From: Rhizobium altiplani
GTDB lineage: Bacteria; Pseudomonadota; Alphaproteobacteria; Rhizobiales; Rhizobiaceae
DNA: 64,000 nucleotides
Reading direction: 5' to 3'
Assembly: GCF_001542405.1 (NCBI RefSeq)
Contig: NZ_LNCD01000034.1
Coordinates: forward strand, 62,001 to 126,000
In this document: piece after piece, positions 1 to 8,269 of the stretch
How positions within the stretch are numbered: position 1 is the stretch's first letter
Layout: the number at the start of each line of letters is the position of its first letter
The notes under the pieces: model-generated
Told to the model about the DNA's origin: nothing
Databases searched by the model: none
Seen by the model: only the letters and a program-made list of their open reading frames with translations
Position numbers and translations under genes: made by a program

Positions 1-90
1 TACGCTAGCTTTCTTAGAGATTGCTGATTCAGCATGTGTGGGATGCATCGGAAAAACCTAGGCGCAGGCACAACGTGGAGGCCCACCCAT

Positions 91-1818
91 ATGCCGGAAA
101 ATCGTGAGAATTGGCCTACGCTAGTTCCACATGGATCCGAATTCTTCCGCCGTGTCGCAGCTGTTTTCTCGCTATGGGATCTCGACCTCGTTCTTATTGA
201 TTGGTCTGAGACACTCGCGAAACGCTCGGGCTTCAACAGGCAGCAACCCACGAGGCTGGGCGACATTTACCCCATGTTGAAAGCCGCTCCCTCAGCGGAC
301 CTCGTACAACTCGTCATCAAGAACGGCACGCCACAATCGCTACGGATAGGTGTGTCGACCGACAACGGTTATGACCTCCTGCTACTGCCGGCAAAGGAGG
401 GATTGGCAGTTATCGAGATCGCCGTTGCTGACCGTATTGAACCGACACCTGCGCATGAACAGGAACGGGCTCTCCTCTTGCATCAGGCAACCCATGACGC
501 CCTGACCGGGCTTCCCAACCGCCGGCAGTTCAGCGACCAGTTGGGGCGCTTTCTTCCGACCGGCGGCGGATGCGGTCTCGCCCTGATGCAGATTGATCTG
601 GACGACTTCAAGCCGGTGAACGATACCTTGGGACACGGCGCCGGAGACATCGTTCTGAAGCTTGCAGCAGCCAGAATCCGAAGCGTGCTCGGTAGTGGCG
701 AAACAGCCTTCCGACTTGCTGGCGACGAATTTGCCGTCATTCAAACTTCTCAAGAGCAGCCCGCAGAGGCAGAACGACTGGCAGATGCGCTTGTTGGCGA
801 ATTCAAGAAACCATTCGTGGTGGACGGCATCACTGTCTTTGTGGGAGCCAGTATCGGCATTGCGATTGCGCCCCGCGATGGCGATGAGGGCGAGCAATTG
901 ATGAAAGCAGCCGACGTCGCCCTCTATGCTGCCAAAAAGGAAGGACGCCGTCGCGCACGAACCTTTGATCCCAGTATGTTGGTGGTCCTGGAACAACGGG
1001 AGTTGCTGAGGCGCAGCCTCAGGGTCGCGCTCCAGCATGGCGAGTTCTTCCTCGAATATCAGCCTCTTGTTGACCGCTCACGCACCGTAACCGGCTTCGA
1101 GGCTCTCCTGCGCTGGCGCCATCCGAGGCTCGGCGTGATTCCTCCGATTGCCTTTATCCCAATGGCAGAGGCCGATGGGCTGATGAGCGAAATCGGCCAA
1201 TGGGTGCTGGAACAGGCCTGTCGGGAAGCTCTGAGCTGGCCGGACCATTACACCGTTGCCGTCAACTTATCCCCGGCGGAATTCTTGACAGCAGGTTTCA
1301 CAGATCGCGTGTCGCAAACTCTCGACCTTATCGGTCTTCCCGCCGAACGCCTGGAACTCGAGATTACGGAAACCGTCCTTCTGGAGCGCACGACCAACAA
1401 TCTCGATACTTTGAACACCCTGAACGTGCTTGGCATCCAGATCTCGCTCGACGACTTCGGGACGGAGTACTCATCCCTGAGTTACCTGAAGAATTTTCCT
1501 TTCGATAACATCAAGATCGACAAATACTTCGTCAACGACCTCCTAAGCGACGAAAAGAGCCGGACGATTGTACGTTCCGTCATTGCGCTCTCGCATGGGC
1601 TCGGCATGCGCGTCACTGCCGAAGGCGTGGAGACTGGCGAACAGGCCGCGTGGCTCCTGGAGGAAGGCTGCGACAGACTGCAGGGGCATTTCCTGAGCCC
1701 GCCGATGCATGTCGATGACATTCGCCAATTCATCGCCCCCCGCAAAGGACGGCGGGGAAACGGCGGCAGGGGCCGGGATGCAACTGGGATGGCGATCGGC
1801 CAGGGAGGTGCAGGTTGA
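91..1818 (+). CDS. GGDEF-EAL cyclic-di-GMP turnover protein
   Basis: Cytosolic protein of 575 residues expected to make and/or break cyclic-di-GMP. The first ~120 residues look like a degenerate sensory (PAS-like) region. The GGDEF domain follows the conserved HDALTGLPNRRQF entry and carries LAGDEF, so the first Gly of GGDEF is Ala; such sites can still be active. The EAL domain keeps EALLRW, DDFGT and EGVET, so phosphodiesterase activity is likely. ATG at 91 is preferred over ATG at 34 because GGAGG lies at 77-81. The stop overlaps the TTG start of the next gene, making this the first gene of a six-gene signalling operon. I infer that it couples the partner-switching proteins downstream to c-di-GMP; which activity dominates cannot be read from sequence. 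Confidence 0.9.
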   Translation: MPENRENWPTLVPHGSEFFRRVAAVFSLWDLDLVLIDWSETLAKRSGFNRQQPTRLGDIYPMLKAAPSADLVQLVIKNGTPQSLRIGVSTDNGYDLLLLPAKEGLAVIEIAVADRIEPTPAHEQERALLLHQATHDALTGLPNRRQFSDQLGRFLPTGGGCGLALMQIDLDDFKPVNDTLGHGAGDIVLKLAAARIRSVLGSGETAFRLAGDEFAVIQTSQEQPAEAERLADALVGEFKKPFVVDGITVFVGASIGIAIAPRDGDEGEQLMKAADVALYAAKKEGRRRARTFDPSMLVVLEQRELLRRSLRVALQHGEFFLEYQPLVDRSRTVTGFEALLRWRHPRLGVIPPIAFIPMAEADGLMSEIGQWVLEQACREALSWPDHYTVAVNLSPAEFLTAGFTDRVSQTLDLIGLPAERLELEITETVLLERTTNNLDTLNTLNVLGIQISLDDFGTEYSSLSYLKNFPFDNIKIDKYFVNDLLSDEKSRTIVRSVIALSHGLGMRVTAEGVETGEQAAWLLEEGCDRLQGHFLSPPMHVDDIRQFIAPRKGRRGNGGRGRDATGMAIGQGGAG

Positions 1819-2330
1819 AAAGGCAGGAGGCGATGGCAGACGCAGCTTTTGAGCAGCTCCTCAATCTTGAAATGGAGATGGCAACGTTCACGTCCGACTG
1901 GCTGCATTGCGACCAGCTCTCGAACTACGTCGCCCAAATGGTCAGCCATGACCGCCGTGATCCACTGCGCCATTCCAACCTTCTGTCCTCCGCCCTCAAC
2001 GAACTCCTCGAGATGTCGTTTCGCTCGGCCGCGCAAGAGGGGGAACTAGCATGCGTCTTCTATCGTCATGAACAAATCGAGCGGATCGAGCTGAGTTTTC
2101 CGTGCCCATCGCAACAGCACCGCTTTTACGCTGAACTCGTCCGGGGTCTGAAACACGGTGGAAAACTGGCGAACTACGTGAAGGTCATCGCCGACGAGAC
2201 GGCTCCCCTGGAACAAGCGATCCTGTTGGGATTGGCGGTCAACTATGATGCGGAGATAGAGCTGCGCGCTTCGGCAGCCGAGGCGCTCACCTTCGTTGTC
2301 GACCTGCCTCTTGAAAGGCTCCTCACTTGA
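1815..2330 (+). CDS. Degenerate HATPase (slr1658/SiaB-like) regulator
   Basis: 171-residue cytosolic protein resembling the small histidine-kinase-type ATPases of partner-switching systems (slr1658/SiaB-like). Residues 58-70 align with the N-box of the intact paralogue at 5864, but the Asn that binds Mg-ATP is missing (NELLEM here against ELIENAIKF there), and no GxGLG ATP-lid motif is visible near the end. It may therefore be a pseudokinase or binding partner rather than an active kinase. Translation probably starts at TTG 1815, which overlaps the previous stop (TTGA), with GGAGG at 1804-1808; the ATG at 1833 has its purine run only ~2 bases away. Its own stop overlaps the next start in the same way, so it is made in step with the STAS-methyltransferase. 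Family assignment is moderate. Confidence 0.65.
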   Translation: MKRQEAMADAAFEQLLNLEMEMATFTSDWLHCDQLSNYVAQMVSHDRRDPLRHSNLLSSALNELLEMSFRSAAQEGELACVFYRHEQIERIELSFPCPSQQHRFYAELVRGLKHGGKLANYVKVIADETAPLEQAILLGLAVNYDAEIELRASAAEALTFVVDLPLERLLT

Positions 2331-3505
2331 CCGCGAACAACCCCTCCCCCGCCTTTACAACGCAATTCGACACAAGCAACCAGGAATTCGTGGCAACCGG
2401 CGTCTTCCGGCCTCGTTCGATCGCAGACATTGCGGACGATCTGCTTCTGCTGCGCGACAAAATCGAAAAGGTGCACGGCGTCTTCTACGTCAATCTGAAA
2501 CGCGTCACCCACATGAACAGCACGGCGTTCGGCGCTCTGGTGCGTGTTCTCGTCGATGCCTCGTACTCCCGACCCGAACTCAAGATTGTCGTGCTCGCAT
2601 CAAGTGTCGTCACATGGGCGACGCAGATGTTTCGGCACCTTGGGGAACTTTCGCCCAACATTTCCATGGAGATTTATGACTCTGCTTTCTATCCTGGTCA
2701 GGCGTTCGTCGAGGATAAGAGCTTCATACCGATTCTCCGGACCCAGACGAAAATGACCTGGCGTCACGAACGGACGATTTTACCACGGCACGGTCTGCGC
2801 GGCGGCATGGCGATTGCCGACATTTGCTGCGGCATCGGTGATTTCGCTATGCTTGTCAGGAAAGAATTCGACCCCGCCAGGATTGTCGCGCTAGATCATT
2901 CCGTGGCCAGCCTCGACTATGCGCGCTCCGTAGCGGAAGACTTCTGCGTTCGCGATATCGAATATACCTTTGGCGATGCATCACAGATGCTGTTCGAAAG
3001 CGACCAGTTTGATTTTGTGACGTGCCGCCACTCGTTACAGATCTTCGATCGGCCCGAGCTCCTTCTGAGAGAACTCTATCGGATCTGCAAGCCGGGTGGC
3101 CGGGTCTACATCACAAACGAAAAGAACTCTCACTGCCTGGGTGAACCGCGCGCCGAAAGTATCCAATGGACCTATAACGAGGTCGCCAAGCTCTTTCGCC
3201 ATTTCGACATGGACGTCGAAATGGGACCAAAGGGTTCTCGCCTCTTGCTGGATACCGGTTTCGAGGATGTAAGGATCGAAAGTTTCATGGTCACCAACCA
3301 CGACGGCGACCCGCAGGAGTTCGCCGATGTCATTGAAGCCTGGGAAGATGTCTACGCGGGCGAGATGTCCGCTAGACGCGGGGACTCTCCCGAGTTCGTC
3401 GCACGGTTCAGGCAGGGCTTCAGGGATCATATCTTTGCCGCGCTTCACCCGAGAGGCTATGCCGGCTGGCCGATCTGGGCGGCGTCGGGGCAGAAACCGC
3501 TATGA
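2327..3505 (+). CDS. STAS-domain / SAM-dependent methyltransferase fusion
   Basis: 392-residue fusion. Residues ~10-130 form a STAS-like domain with NSTAFGAL at 64-71, matching the phosphorylatable Ser loop of anti-anti-sigma factors (Ser65, with Thr66 next to it). Residues ~145-390 form a class I methyltransferase: DICCGIGDF at 164-172 is the SAM-binding motif I, Asp189 ends strand beta2, and DFVTCRHSLQIF is motif II-like. The substrate is unknown. The start is TTG 2327 overlapping the upstream stop, and the stop overlaps ATG of the phosphatase gene (ATGA). In this operon the STAS part is the expected target of an HATPase kinase and of the SpoIIE phosphatase, so I infer that phosphorylation switches the methyltransferase or its partners. 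Confidence is high for both domains and low for mechanism. Confidence 0.85.
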   Translation: MTANNPSPAFTTQFDTSNQEFVATGVFRPRSIADIADDLLLLRDKIEKVHGVFYVNLKRVTHMNSTAFGALVRVLVDASYSRPELKIVVLASSVVTWATQMFRHLGELSPNISMEIYDSAFYPGQAFVEDKSFIPILRTQTKMTWRHERTILPRHGLRGGMAIADICCGIGDFAMLVRKEFDPARIVALDHSVASLDYARSVAEDFCVRDIEYTFGDASQMLFESDQFDFVTCRHSLQIFDRPELLLRELYRICKPGGRVYITNEKNSHCLGEPRAESIQWTYNEVAKLFRHFDMDVEMGPKGSRLLLDTGFEDVRIESFMVTNHDGDPQEFADVIEAWEDVYAGEMSARRGDSPEFVARFRQGFRDHIFAALHPRGYAGWPIWAASGQKPL

Positions 3506-5859
3506 GCGCTGCGCCAAAGAAGCCAAGCCTCGGATTACGCTCCTTTCGGACGAAATTCATTCTTGTCGTCGGCGGCGCCGTGCTTTTCGATCTTCTTGTC
3601 AGCGGCAGCCTGGCGCTCTGGAACGTGCAACGGCTATCGCGTGACGCGACCACTCAAGTCGGAGAAGGGCTTGAAAAGGCAAGCCAAGACTATATTCGCT
3701 CGTCCACCGAGTCCACAGTTGCACAGGTTGGGCTGCTTCTTAATCAGGTGCATTCCGACGTTAAGGCGCTCGCTGGCGTGTTGCAATCGCAGATAGATCG
3801 GCCGACGAGGAACAATAAGGTTGGGGCCGCAATGGCCAAAGCTGATCCTAACGCCGTGACGGTCACTTTCGACAGCGGCGGCGGTTGGGCGCAGAACGCA
3901 CCCGGGTCACCATCCGTCGTTAGTGTCTGGGGTTACCTTCTCGACAAGGATCATCGTCCGCTGCCGCAAGTGCAGACAGACATCGAAACCAGCGCCGTTC
4001 TTGATCTGGTTGCTCCTAACCTCCTGCAAAACGGGGCCTCCAAACTTCAAATGTACTATATCGGTCCGAAAGAGCGGCCGATCTTTAGAACGGCTCCCTA
4101 TACGGTCCAGGCGCAGACGTTCGACAGGCTCTACCCCGGCCACAATAAAGAAAACTTCTGGACCTTCTTCTTTCCGGGCATCTACGAGTCGTGGCAGCAG
4201 TGGGCGCGAAATCCAGCCTCACGCCCGGTTCCTGAAGACATTACCCAGACTGCACCGTACACAGACGCGATAACGGGAAAGCTGATCGTCAGCTTTTTCC
4301 ATCCTCTCTGGACGGCAGATCGCCGCGACGTTGCCGGGATAGCCGGCGCCGACATAACGCTCGACCAGCTGGCCGAAATCGTCGAACACGTGAAGGTCGC
4401 CGAAACCGGTTTCGGCTTCCTTGCCATGTCCAACGGCAATGTTGCCGCAATTAGCCGGACGGGGGAGAAGATCATCGGCTTGCGCGCGGCAAGCGACGCG
4501 ACCAACCAGGGCGTGACCGGCCTTGACCGCTCGCTGCGAAACAGTTCGCAGAAAGCTATTGCCTCGCTTCCACTCGACGCCGACGGCGTCATTCACCACA
4601 TTTCACTGAGAGAGAATGGCGAGGATGTGCCCTATCTGGTGGTCACCAAACAGCTCCTCCCATCGAATCTTTGGGTCAACGGTCCGGTTCAACGCGAGGT
4701 CATGTCGCTTGGTATCGTCGTACGGGAGCACGAAATTTATGCGTCGCTTATCGCTGCTCGAGAGCAGATAGCGAGTGCCACCAATCGTATCCTGCTTTAC
4801 CAGATTCTTGCGGTTCTGGTGTCGTTGCTCATCGTTGCGGCCGCAGTATTTGCGGCGTCGAAGCGCATCACTGGCGGGATCAGCGCCTTGGCGGCCGCTG
4901 CAAGGAGCATTGAGGCGAAGGACTATTCCGTTCGGGTGGCGATTACCAGCAAGGATGAGGTGGCGCAGGCTGGGCTTGCCTTCAATCGCATGGCCGAGCA
5001 GATCAGCTTCCATACGGAGAATCTTGAAAAGCTGGTCGATGAACGGACGAAGGAAATCGAGGCGGCGAAGGAAGAAATCGAGGCGTTGAATACGCAGCTG
5101 AAGAGCGAGAACCTGCGCCTCGGCGCAGAGCTCGATGTAGCACGCCACATCCAGATGATGGTTTTGCCACGGCCCGCTGAGCTTGGAGCGGTCGAACACG
5201 TCGAGATTGCCGCCTATATGCGTCCGGCCGACGAGGTTGGTGGCGACTATTATGATGTCCTGCAAAACGGCCGAAGCCTGAAGATCGGCATTGGCGATGT
5301 AACGGGTCACGGGCTGGAAAGCGGCGTGCTGATGCTGATGGTGCAGTCGGTCGCCCGTGCCCTCCAGGAAGCCGGAGAAACCGATCCTTCGAAATTCCTC
5401 GCACATCTCAATCGGGCGATATTCAAGAATATCGAGAGGACAAAAACCGACAAGCACCTCACTTTGTCATTTCTTGACTATGACGGCGATCGCCTCACCA
5501 TTTCAGGACAGCATGAAGACCTTATCGTCATCCGCAAGACAGGTGAAGTCGAGCGGATCGATACCGGTGACCTCGGTCTGCCGGTTGGGCTTGAATCCGA
5601 TATTTCGCCTTTTGTTGATACTCGCGAGATATCGTTCAAGCAGGGCGACCTTATCGTGCTCCATACGGATGGTGTTACGGAAGCCGAAAATCCGCGTGGC
5701 GAGCTGTTCGGCATCGACCGGCTCTGTCAGAGTGCGCGGCTTCTGCATGGCCAGACCGCGGAGGAAGTGAAGGATGGTATCGTCGAAGGTTTGATGGCCT
5801 ACATCGGAACTCAAAAAATACATGATGACATCACGCTGGTCGTGATGCGGCATAGGTGA
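3502..5859 (+). CDS. Membrane SpoIIE-family phosphatase with Cache and HAMP domains
   Basis: 785-residue inner-membrane PP2C phosphatase predicted to dephosphorylate STAS proteins in response to a periplasmic signal. The order is TM1 ~18-40, a long periplasmic Cache-like region to ~425, TM2 ~430-453, HAMP ~454-505, a charged coiled coil ~503-545, then the SpoIIE/PP2C domain to the C-terminus. Metal-binding acids are present: Asp582 (GDYYD), Asp599 (GDVTGHG), Asp723 (TDGVTEA) and Asp775/776 (HDDITLV). The layout matches SiaA/RsbU-type phosphatases. The ATG overlaps the stop of the STAS-methyltransferase gene and the intact HATPase gene follows after 4 bases. This should be the input arm of the partner switch; the ligand is unknown. 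Confidence 0.93.
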   Translation: MSAAPKKPSLGLRSFRTKFILVVGGAVLFDLLVSGSLALWNVQRLSRDATTQVGEGLEKASQDYIRSSTESTVAQVGLLLNQVHSDVKALAGVLQSQIDRPTRNNKVGAAMAKADPNAVTVTFDSGGGWAQNAPGSPSVVSVWGYLLDKDHRPLPQVQTDIETSAVLDLVAPNLLQNGASKLQMYYIGPKERPIFRTAPYTVQAQTFDRLYPGHNKENFWTFFFPGIYESWQQWARNPASRPVPEDITQTAPYTDAITGKLIVSFFHPLWTADRRDVAGIAGADITLDQLAEIVEHVKVAETGFGFLAMSNGNVAAISRTGEKIIGLRAASDATNQGVTGLDRSLRNSSQKAIASLPLDADGVIHHISLRENGEDVPYLVVTKQLLPSNLWVNGPVQREVMSLGIVVREHEIYASLIAAREQIASATNRILLYQILAVLVSLLIVAAAVFAASKRITGGISALAAAARSIEAKDYSVRVAITSKDEVAQAGLAFNRMAEQISFHTENLEKLVDERTKEIEAAKEEIEALNTQLKSENLRLGAELDVARHIQMMVLPRPAELGAVEHVEIAAYMRPADEVGGDYYDVLQNGRSLKIGIGDVTGHGLESGVLMLMVQSVARALQEAGETDPSKFLAHLNRAIFKNIERTKTDKHLTLSFLDYDGDRLTISGQHEDLIVIRKTGEVERIDTGDLGLPVGLESDISPFVDTREISFKQGDLIVLHTDGVTEAENPRGELFGIDRLCQSARLLHGQTAEEVKDGIVEGLMAYIGTQKIHDDITLVVMRHR

Positions 5860-5863
5860 TGAC

Positions 5864-6418
5864 ATGGCAGTCGTACTCTATGGGCAGGAGCACCTCGCCT
5901 CCTCCACTGCAGCCCACGCAATTCGGCTTAGGTTGCTTGATGGCCCACTTGATCTTGCCTGGAAGCACTCCGGCATGACGTCTGATTTCATTGCAGAAAT
6001 GATGGTCTCAAGATTTCGGCCGCCGAAACGGATCTACAACCAGCTCAAACAGGACATCGGTTACCTTGCAAACGAGCTGATAGAGAACGCTATTAAGTTT
6101 CGCATTCGCGGCGAAGTGGTTGTCGAAGCCTTGGCGCAAGCCGATTGTTTGCGGCTTAGGGTGTCCAATTTCGTTGACCGTGAAACGGCTGGTAGATTCA
6201 AGCAACTGCTCCGCAAGGTAACGAGCGGTGATCCGAGCGAGCTGCTTATCAGGCAGATCGAAGCAAACGCCACGGCCACGACAGGCAATGCATCGGGCCT
6301 CGGATTGTTGACCCTGATGAGCGACTACGAAGTGCAATTGGCCTGGCTCTTCCAGGAGGACGACCCTTACGACCGAACAAGGCTTGAAACCTATGCAGCT
6401 ATGTCAATTCCGGCATGA
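5864..6418 (+). CDS. HATPase anti-sigma/SiaB-like kinase
   Basis: 184-residue cytosolic GHKL ATPase of the slr1658/SiaB-like type, expected to phosphorylate a STAS partner. The N-box is intact (ELIENAIKF at 71-79, with Asn75), and GNASGLGLLTL at 141-151 gives the GxGLG lid motif. It lies 4 bases after the phosphatase gene and 18 bases before the STAS gene, the usual kinase/phosphatase/antagonist grouping. The AGGTGA at 5855-5860 is a plausible ribosome site. Compared with the first HATPase in this operon it keeps all nucleotide-binding residues, so it is the likely active kinase for one or both STAS proteins. Confidence 0.8.
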   Translation: MAVVLYGQEHLASSTAAHAIRLRLLDGPLDLAWKHSGMTSDFIAEMMVSRFRPPKRIYNQLKQDIGYLANELIENAIKFRIRGEVVVEALAQADCLRLRVSNFVDRETAGRFKQLLRKVTSGDPSELLIRQIEANATATTGNASGLGLLTLMSDYEVQLAWLFQEDDPYDRTRLETYAAMSIPA

Positions 6419-6436
6419 AACAGCAAGAGGTGCGCG

Positions 6437-6775
6437 ATGGAAATTAGAGAAGAAGCCTACCGCGTCTGGTCCGAAGGCAGCACCGTCTATTTCGATGGGA
6501 CAATGCGGTTATCGGGGCCTGACGCTTACGCCCCGGTCCAAGAACTCGCCATGAAGGCGCTCGAAAATGGCAGCGGCAAAACCACTTTGGACCTAACGGG
6601 GTTGGAGTTCCTCAATTCCTCCGGCATAAATCTGCTTGCCAAGCTGACAATCGAAGCGCGCAAACGCCCGGAGATCCATTTGACCGTTCTGGGTTCCTCC
6701 CAAATTTCGTGGCAGACGAAATCGCTACCCAATCTGAAGAAGCTGCACCCCGGCGTCGATCTGAGGATGACCTGA
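6437..6775 (+). CDS. STAS-domain anti-sigma antagonist-like protein (slr1659-like)
   Basis: 112-residue single-domain STAS protein. The segment [17 protein letters not shown] at 51-67 matches the phosphorylation loop of SpoIIAA/RsbV proteins, with Ser61 or Ser62 as the likely phosphosite. It is the last gene of the operon and follows the intact HATPase by 18 bases with GAGG upstream of ATG. By family logic it is phosphorylated by the HATPase and dephosphorylated by the SpoIIE phosphatase. No sigma factor is encoded nearby, so the output is probably protein binding (perhaps to the GGDEF-EAL protein) rather than sigma control; that is inference. Confidence 0.85.
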   Translation: MEIREEAYRVWSEGSTVYFDGTMRLSGPDAYAPVQELAMKALENGSGKTTLDLTGLEFLNSSGINLLAKLTIEARKRPEIHLTVLGSSQISWQTKSLPNLKKLHPGVDLRMT

Positions 6776-7323
6776 CAGCCGCCTGTGCCGCCGCGCAGAA
6801 CGGACGGCGGGTCTCCCTCTGGCCCGCTTGGTACTCTGGTGCTCCCTTCGAAAGTAATCCCGTTGCAACCACTTGCGCTGGCAGTTCTGGTCTCATTTCC
6901 AGCAATTCACCGGCCAAACCAGTCGCAGACGGCACCGTCAACGCACGCTTGGCTCTCGTCAACGCTCCCATCGATGGCGCAATTGCAGAGAAGACGACCG
7001 CCCAGTGCTTGCCTCGCTTGACGCGGAGCGCGACCGCGTTCGCTTGTCGGAAATCATTGATCTCAACCCGCAAATCAGCGGACATGGCAGGCAGCTGCTC
7101 TTCCAACCAACTCGCAAGCCTTAGGATGCAACTTGACGAGCTCGATTTCGGCCGCTGTTTGCGAATGCACGGAAAGTGTCAACCTCTTTAAGACGGCGTC
7201 CGGGGCAACCAGTCTCAAGGCGGCCAAGCTTCATCTCGAAATAATTGCTCGCCAGAGAATATATAAGTTGACAGTAACGGTAAAGTTTTGCACGAGCGCG
7301 TACAGAGCCGCGATCGCTATCTG
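6776..7323. other. Gene-poor stretch between signalling operon and fhuC-like gene
   Basis: About 550 bases with no convincing gene on either strand. Open frames here are compositionally odd and overlap the STAS gene antisense. A TTGACA occurs near 7268, but no good -10 follows at the right spacing. I see no repeat, tRNA or clear hairpin. Confidence 0.5.
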
Positions 7324-7344
7324 ATGCAAGCAAAGAGAAGCCGC

Positions 7345-8124
7345 ATGTCGACACCCTTCCTGACAACGTCACAGATTGCCTATCACGCGGCAGGAAAGAG
7401 CATCCTTTCCGGGATAGACCTGACATTGAAGAGCGGACGCATCTACGGTCTGGTTGGGCAGAACGGTAGCGGCAAGAGTACACTTCTGAAAATCATGGCC
7501 CGACAGATTGCCCCGACATCCGGTGGGGTCGAGCTGAAAGGCGAGGCGATTTCGCGCTGGGGCGCCAGACCCTTCGCCCGGCAGGTTGCCTACATGCCGC
7601 AGTTCACACCAGCGACCGATTTCATGACGGTTCGTGAACTGGTGGCGCTTGGCCGATTCCCGTGGCACGGCACGCTCGGCCGTTTCACCAGCGCCGATCA
7701 GAAACTTGTCGACGAGGCCATAGAGCGAACCGATCTCGAGCGTTTTGCAGACAGCCCGGTCGCAAGCATGTCCGGCGGCGAGCGGCAACGCGCCTGGATC
7801 GCCATGATGCTGGCGCAGAATGCGCAGTGCCTGCTTCTTGATGAGCCGACCTCCGCGCTGGATCTGCTACACCAGGACAGCGTGCTGGCACTGCTGCGCG
7901 AACTCAGCCACGAGCGCCGGCTAACGATCGTCGTCGTCCTCCACGATATCAATCTGGCCGCCCGCTATTGCGACGAGATCGTGGCCTTGAGGAAAGGCCG
8001 CATCTCGGCACACGGCACGCCAGCCGACATCGTAAGGTCCGATGTGCTCAAGTCGGTCTTCGATCTGGAAATGGGCGTCTTTCCGCATCCGGTCAGCAAC
8101 GATCCGATCAGCTACGTTCTCTAA
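7345..8124 (+). CDS. Siderophore-type (FhuC/FecE-like) ABC transporter ATP-binding protein
   Basis: 259-residue ATPase of the iron-siderophore/heme/cobalamin import family. It shows Walker A GQNGSGKST, the family hallmark MSGGERQRAW, Walker B CLLLDEPTSALD and the switch His in VLHDINLAARYCD. The FhuC-like LVALGRFPWHG segment is also present. ATG 7345 is chosen with AGAGAAG upstream; ATG 7324 in the same frame is an alternative. No permease, binding protein or receptor lies beside it, so it must serve a transporter encoded elsewhere or be a remnant of a larger iron operon. The substrate is not determinable here. Confidence 0.88.
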   Translation: MSTPFLTTSQIAYHAAGKSILSGIDLTLKSGRIYGLVGQNGSGKSTLLKIMARQIAPTSGGVELKGEAISRWGARPFARQVAYMPQFTPATDFMTVRELVALGRFPWHGTLGRFTSADQKLVDEAIERTDLERFADSPVASMSGGERQRAWIAMMLAQNAQCLLLDEPTSALDLLHQDSVLALLRELSHERRLTIVVVLHDINLAARYCDEIVALRKGRISAHGTPADIVRSDVLKSVFDLEMGVFPHPVSNDPISYVL

Positions 8125-8269
8125 AGACGCAGTCTTGCAATCTGGCTGACGTGTGACCTGCAGTGACCGCGTGAGAGCTTTCTGCTTAACATTTGATGAC
8201 ACTGGACTGGCGACTGCCTCAACGGACGCCGCCGTTGGAACAACTTGGCCGGTCGTAGATTTCACACTC

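Noticed and set aside
34..90. Upstream ATG for the GGDEF-EAL protein
   Set aside because: No ribosome site before 34, while GGAGG precedes ATG 91.
4603..5457. 284-codon open frame antisense to the SpoIIE phosphatase gene
   Set aside because: The sense strand encodes an intact, motif-complete phosphatase. The antisense product has no family-like motif; it is a by-product of GC-rich codon use.
6612..7106. 164-codon minus-strand frame over the STAS gene and downstream gap
   Set aside because: Half lies antisense to the STAS gene. The rest has vague helical character but no motif or start signal that I can defend.
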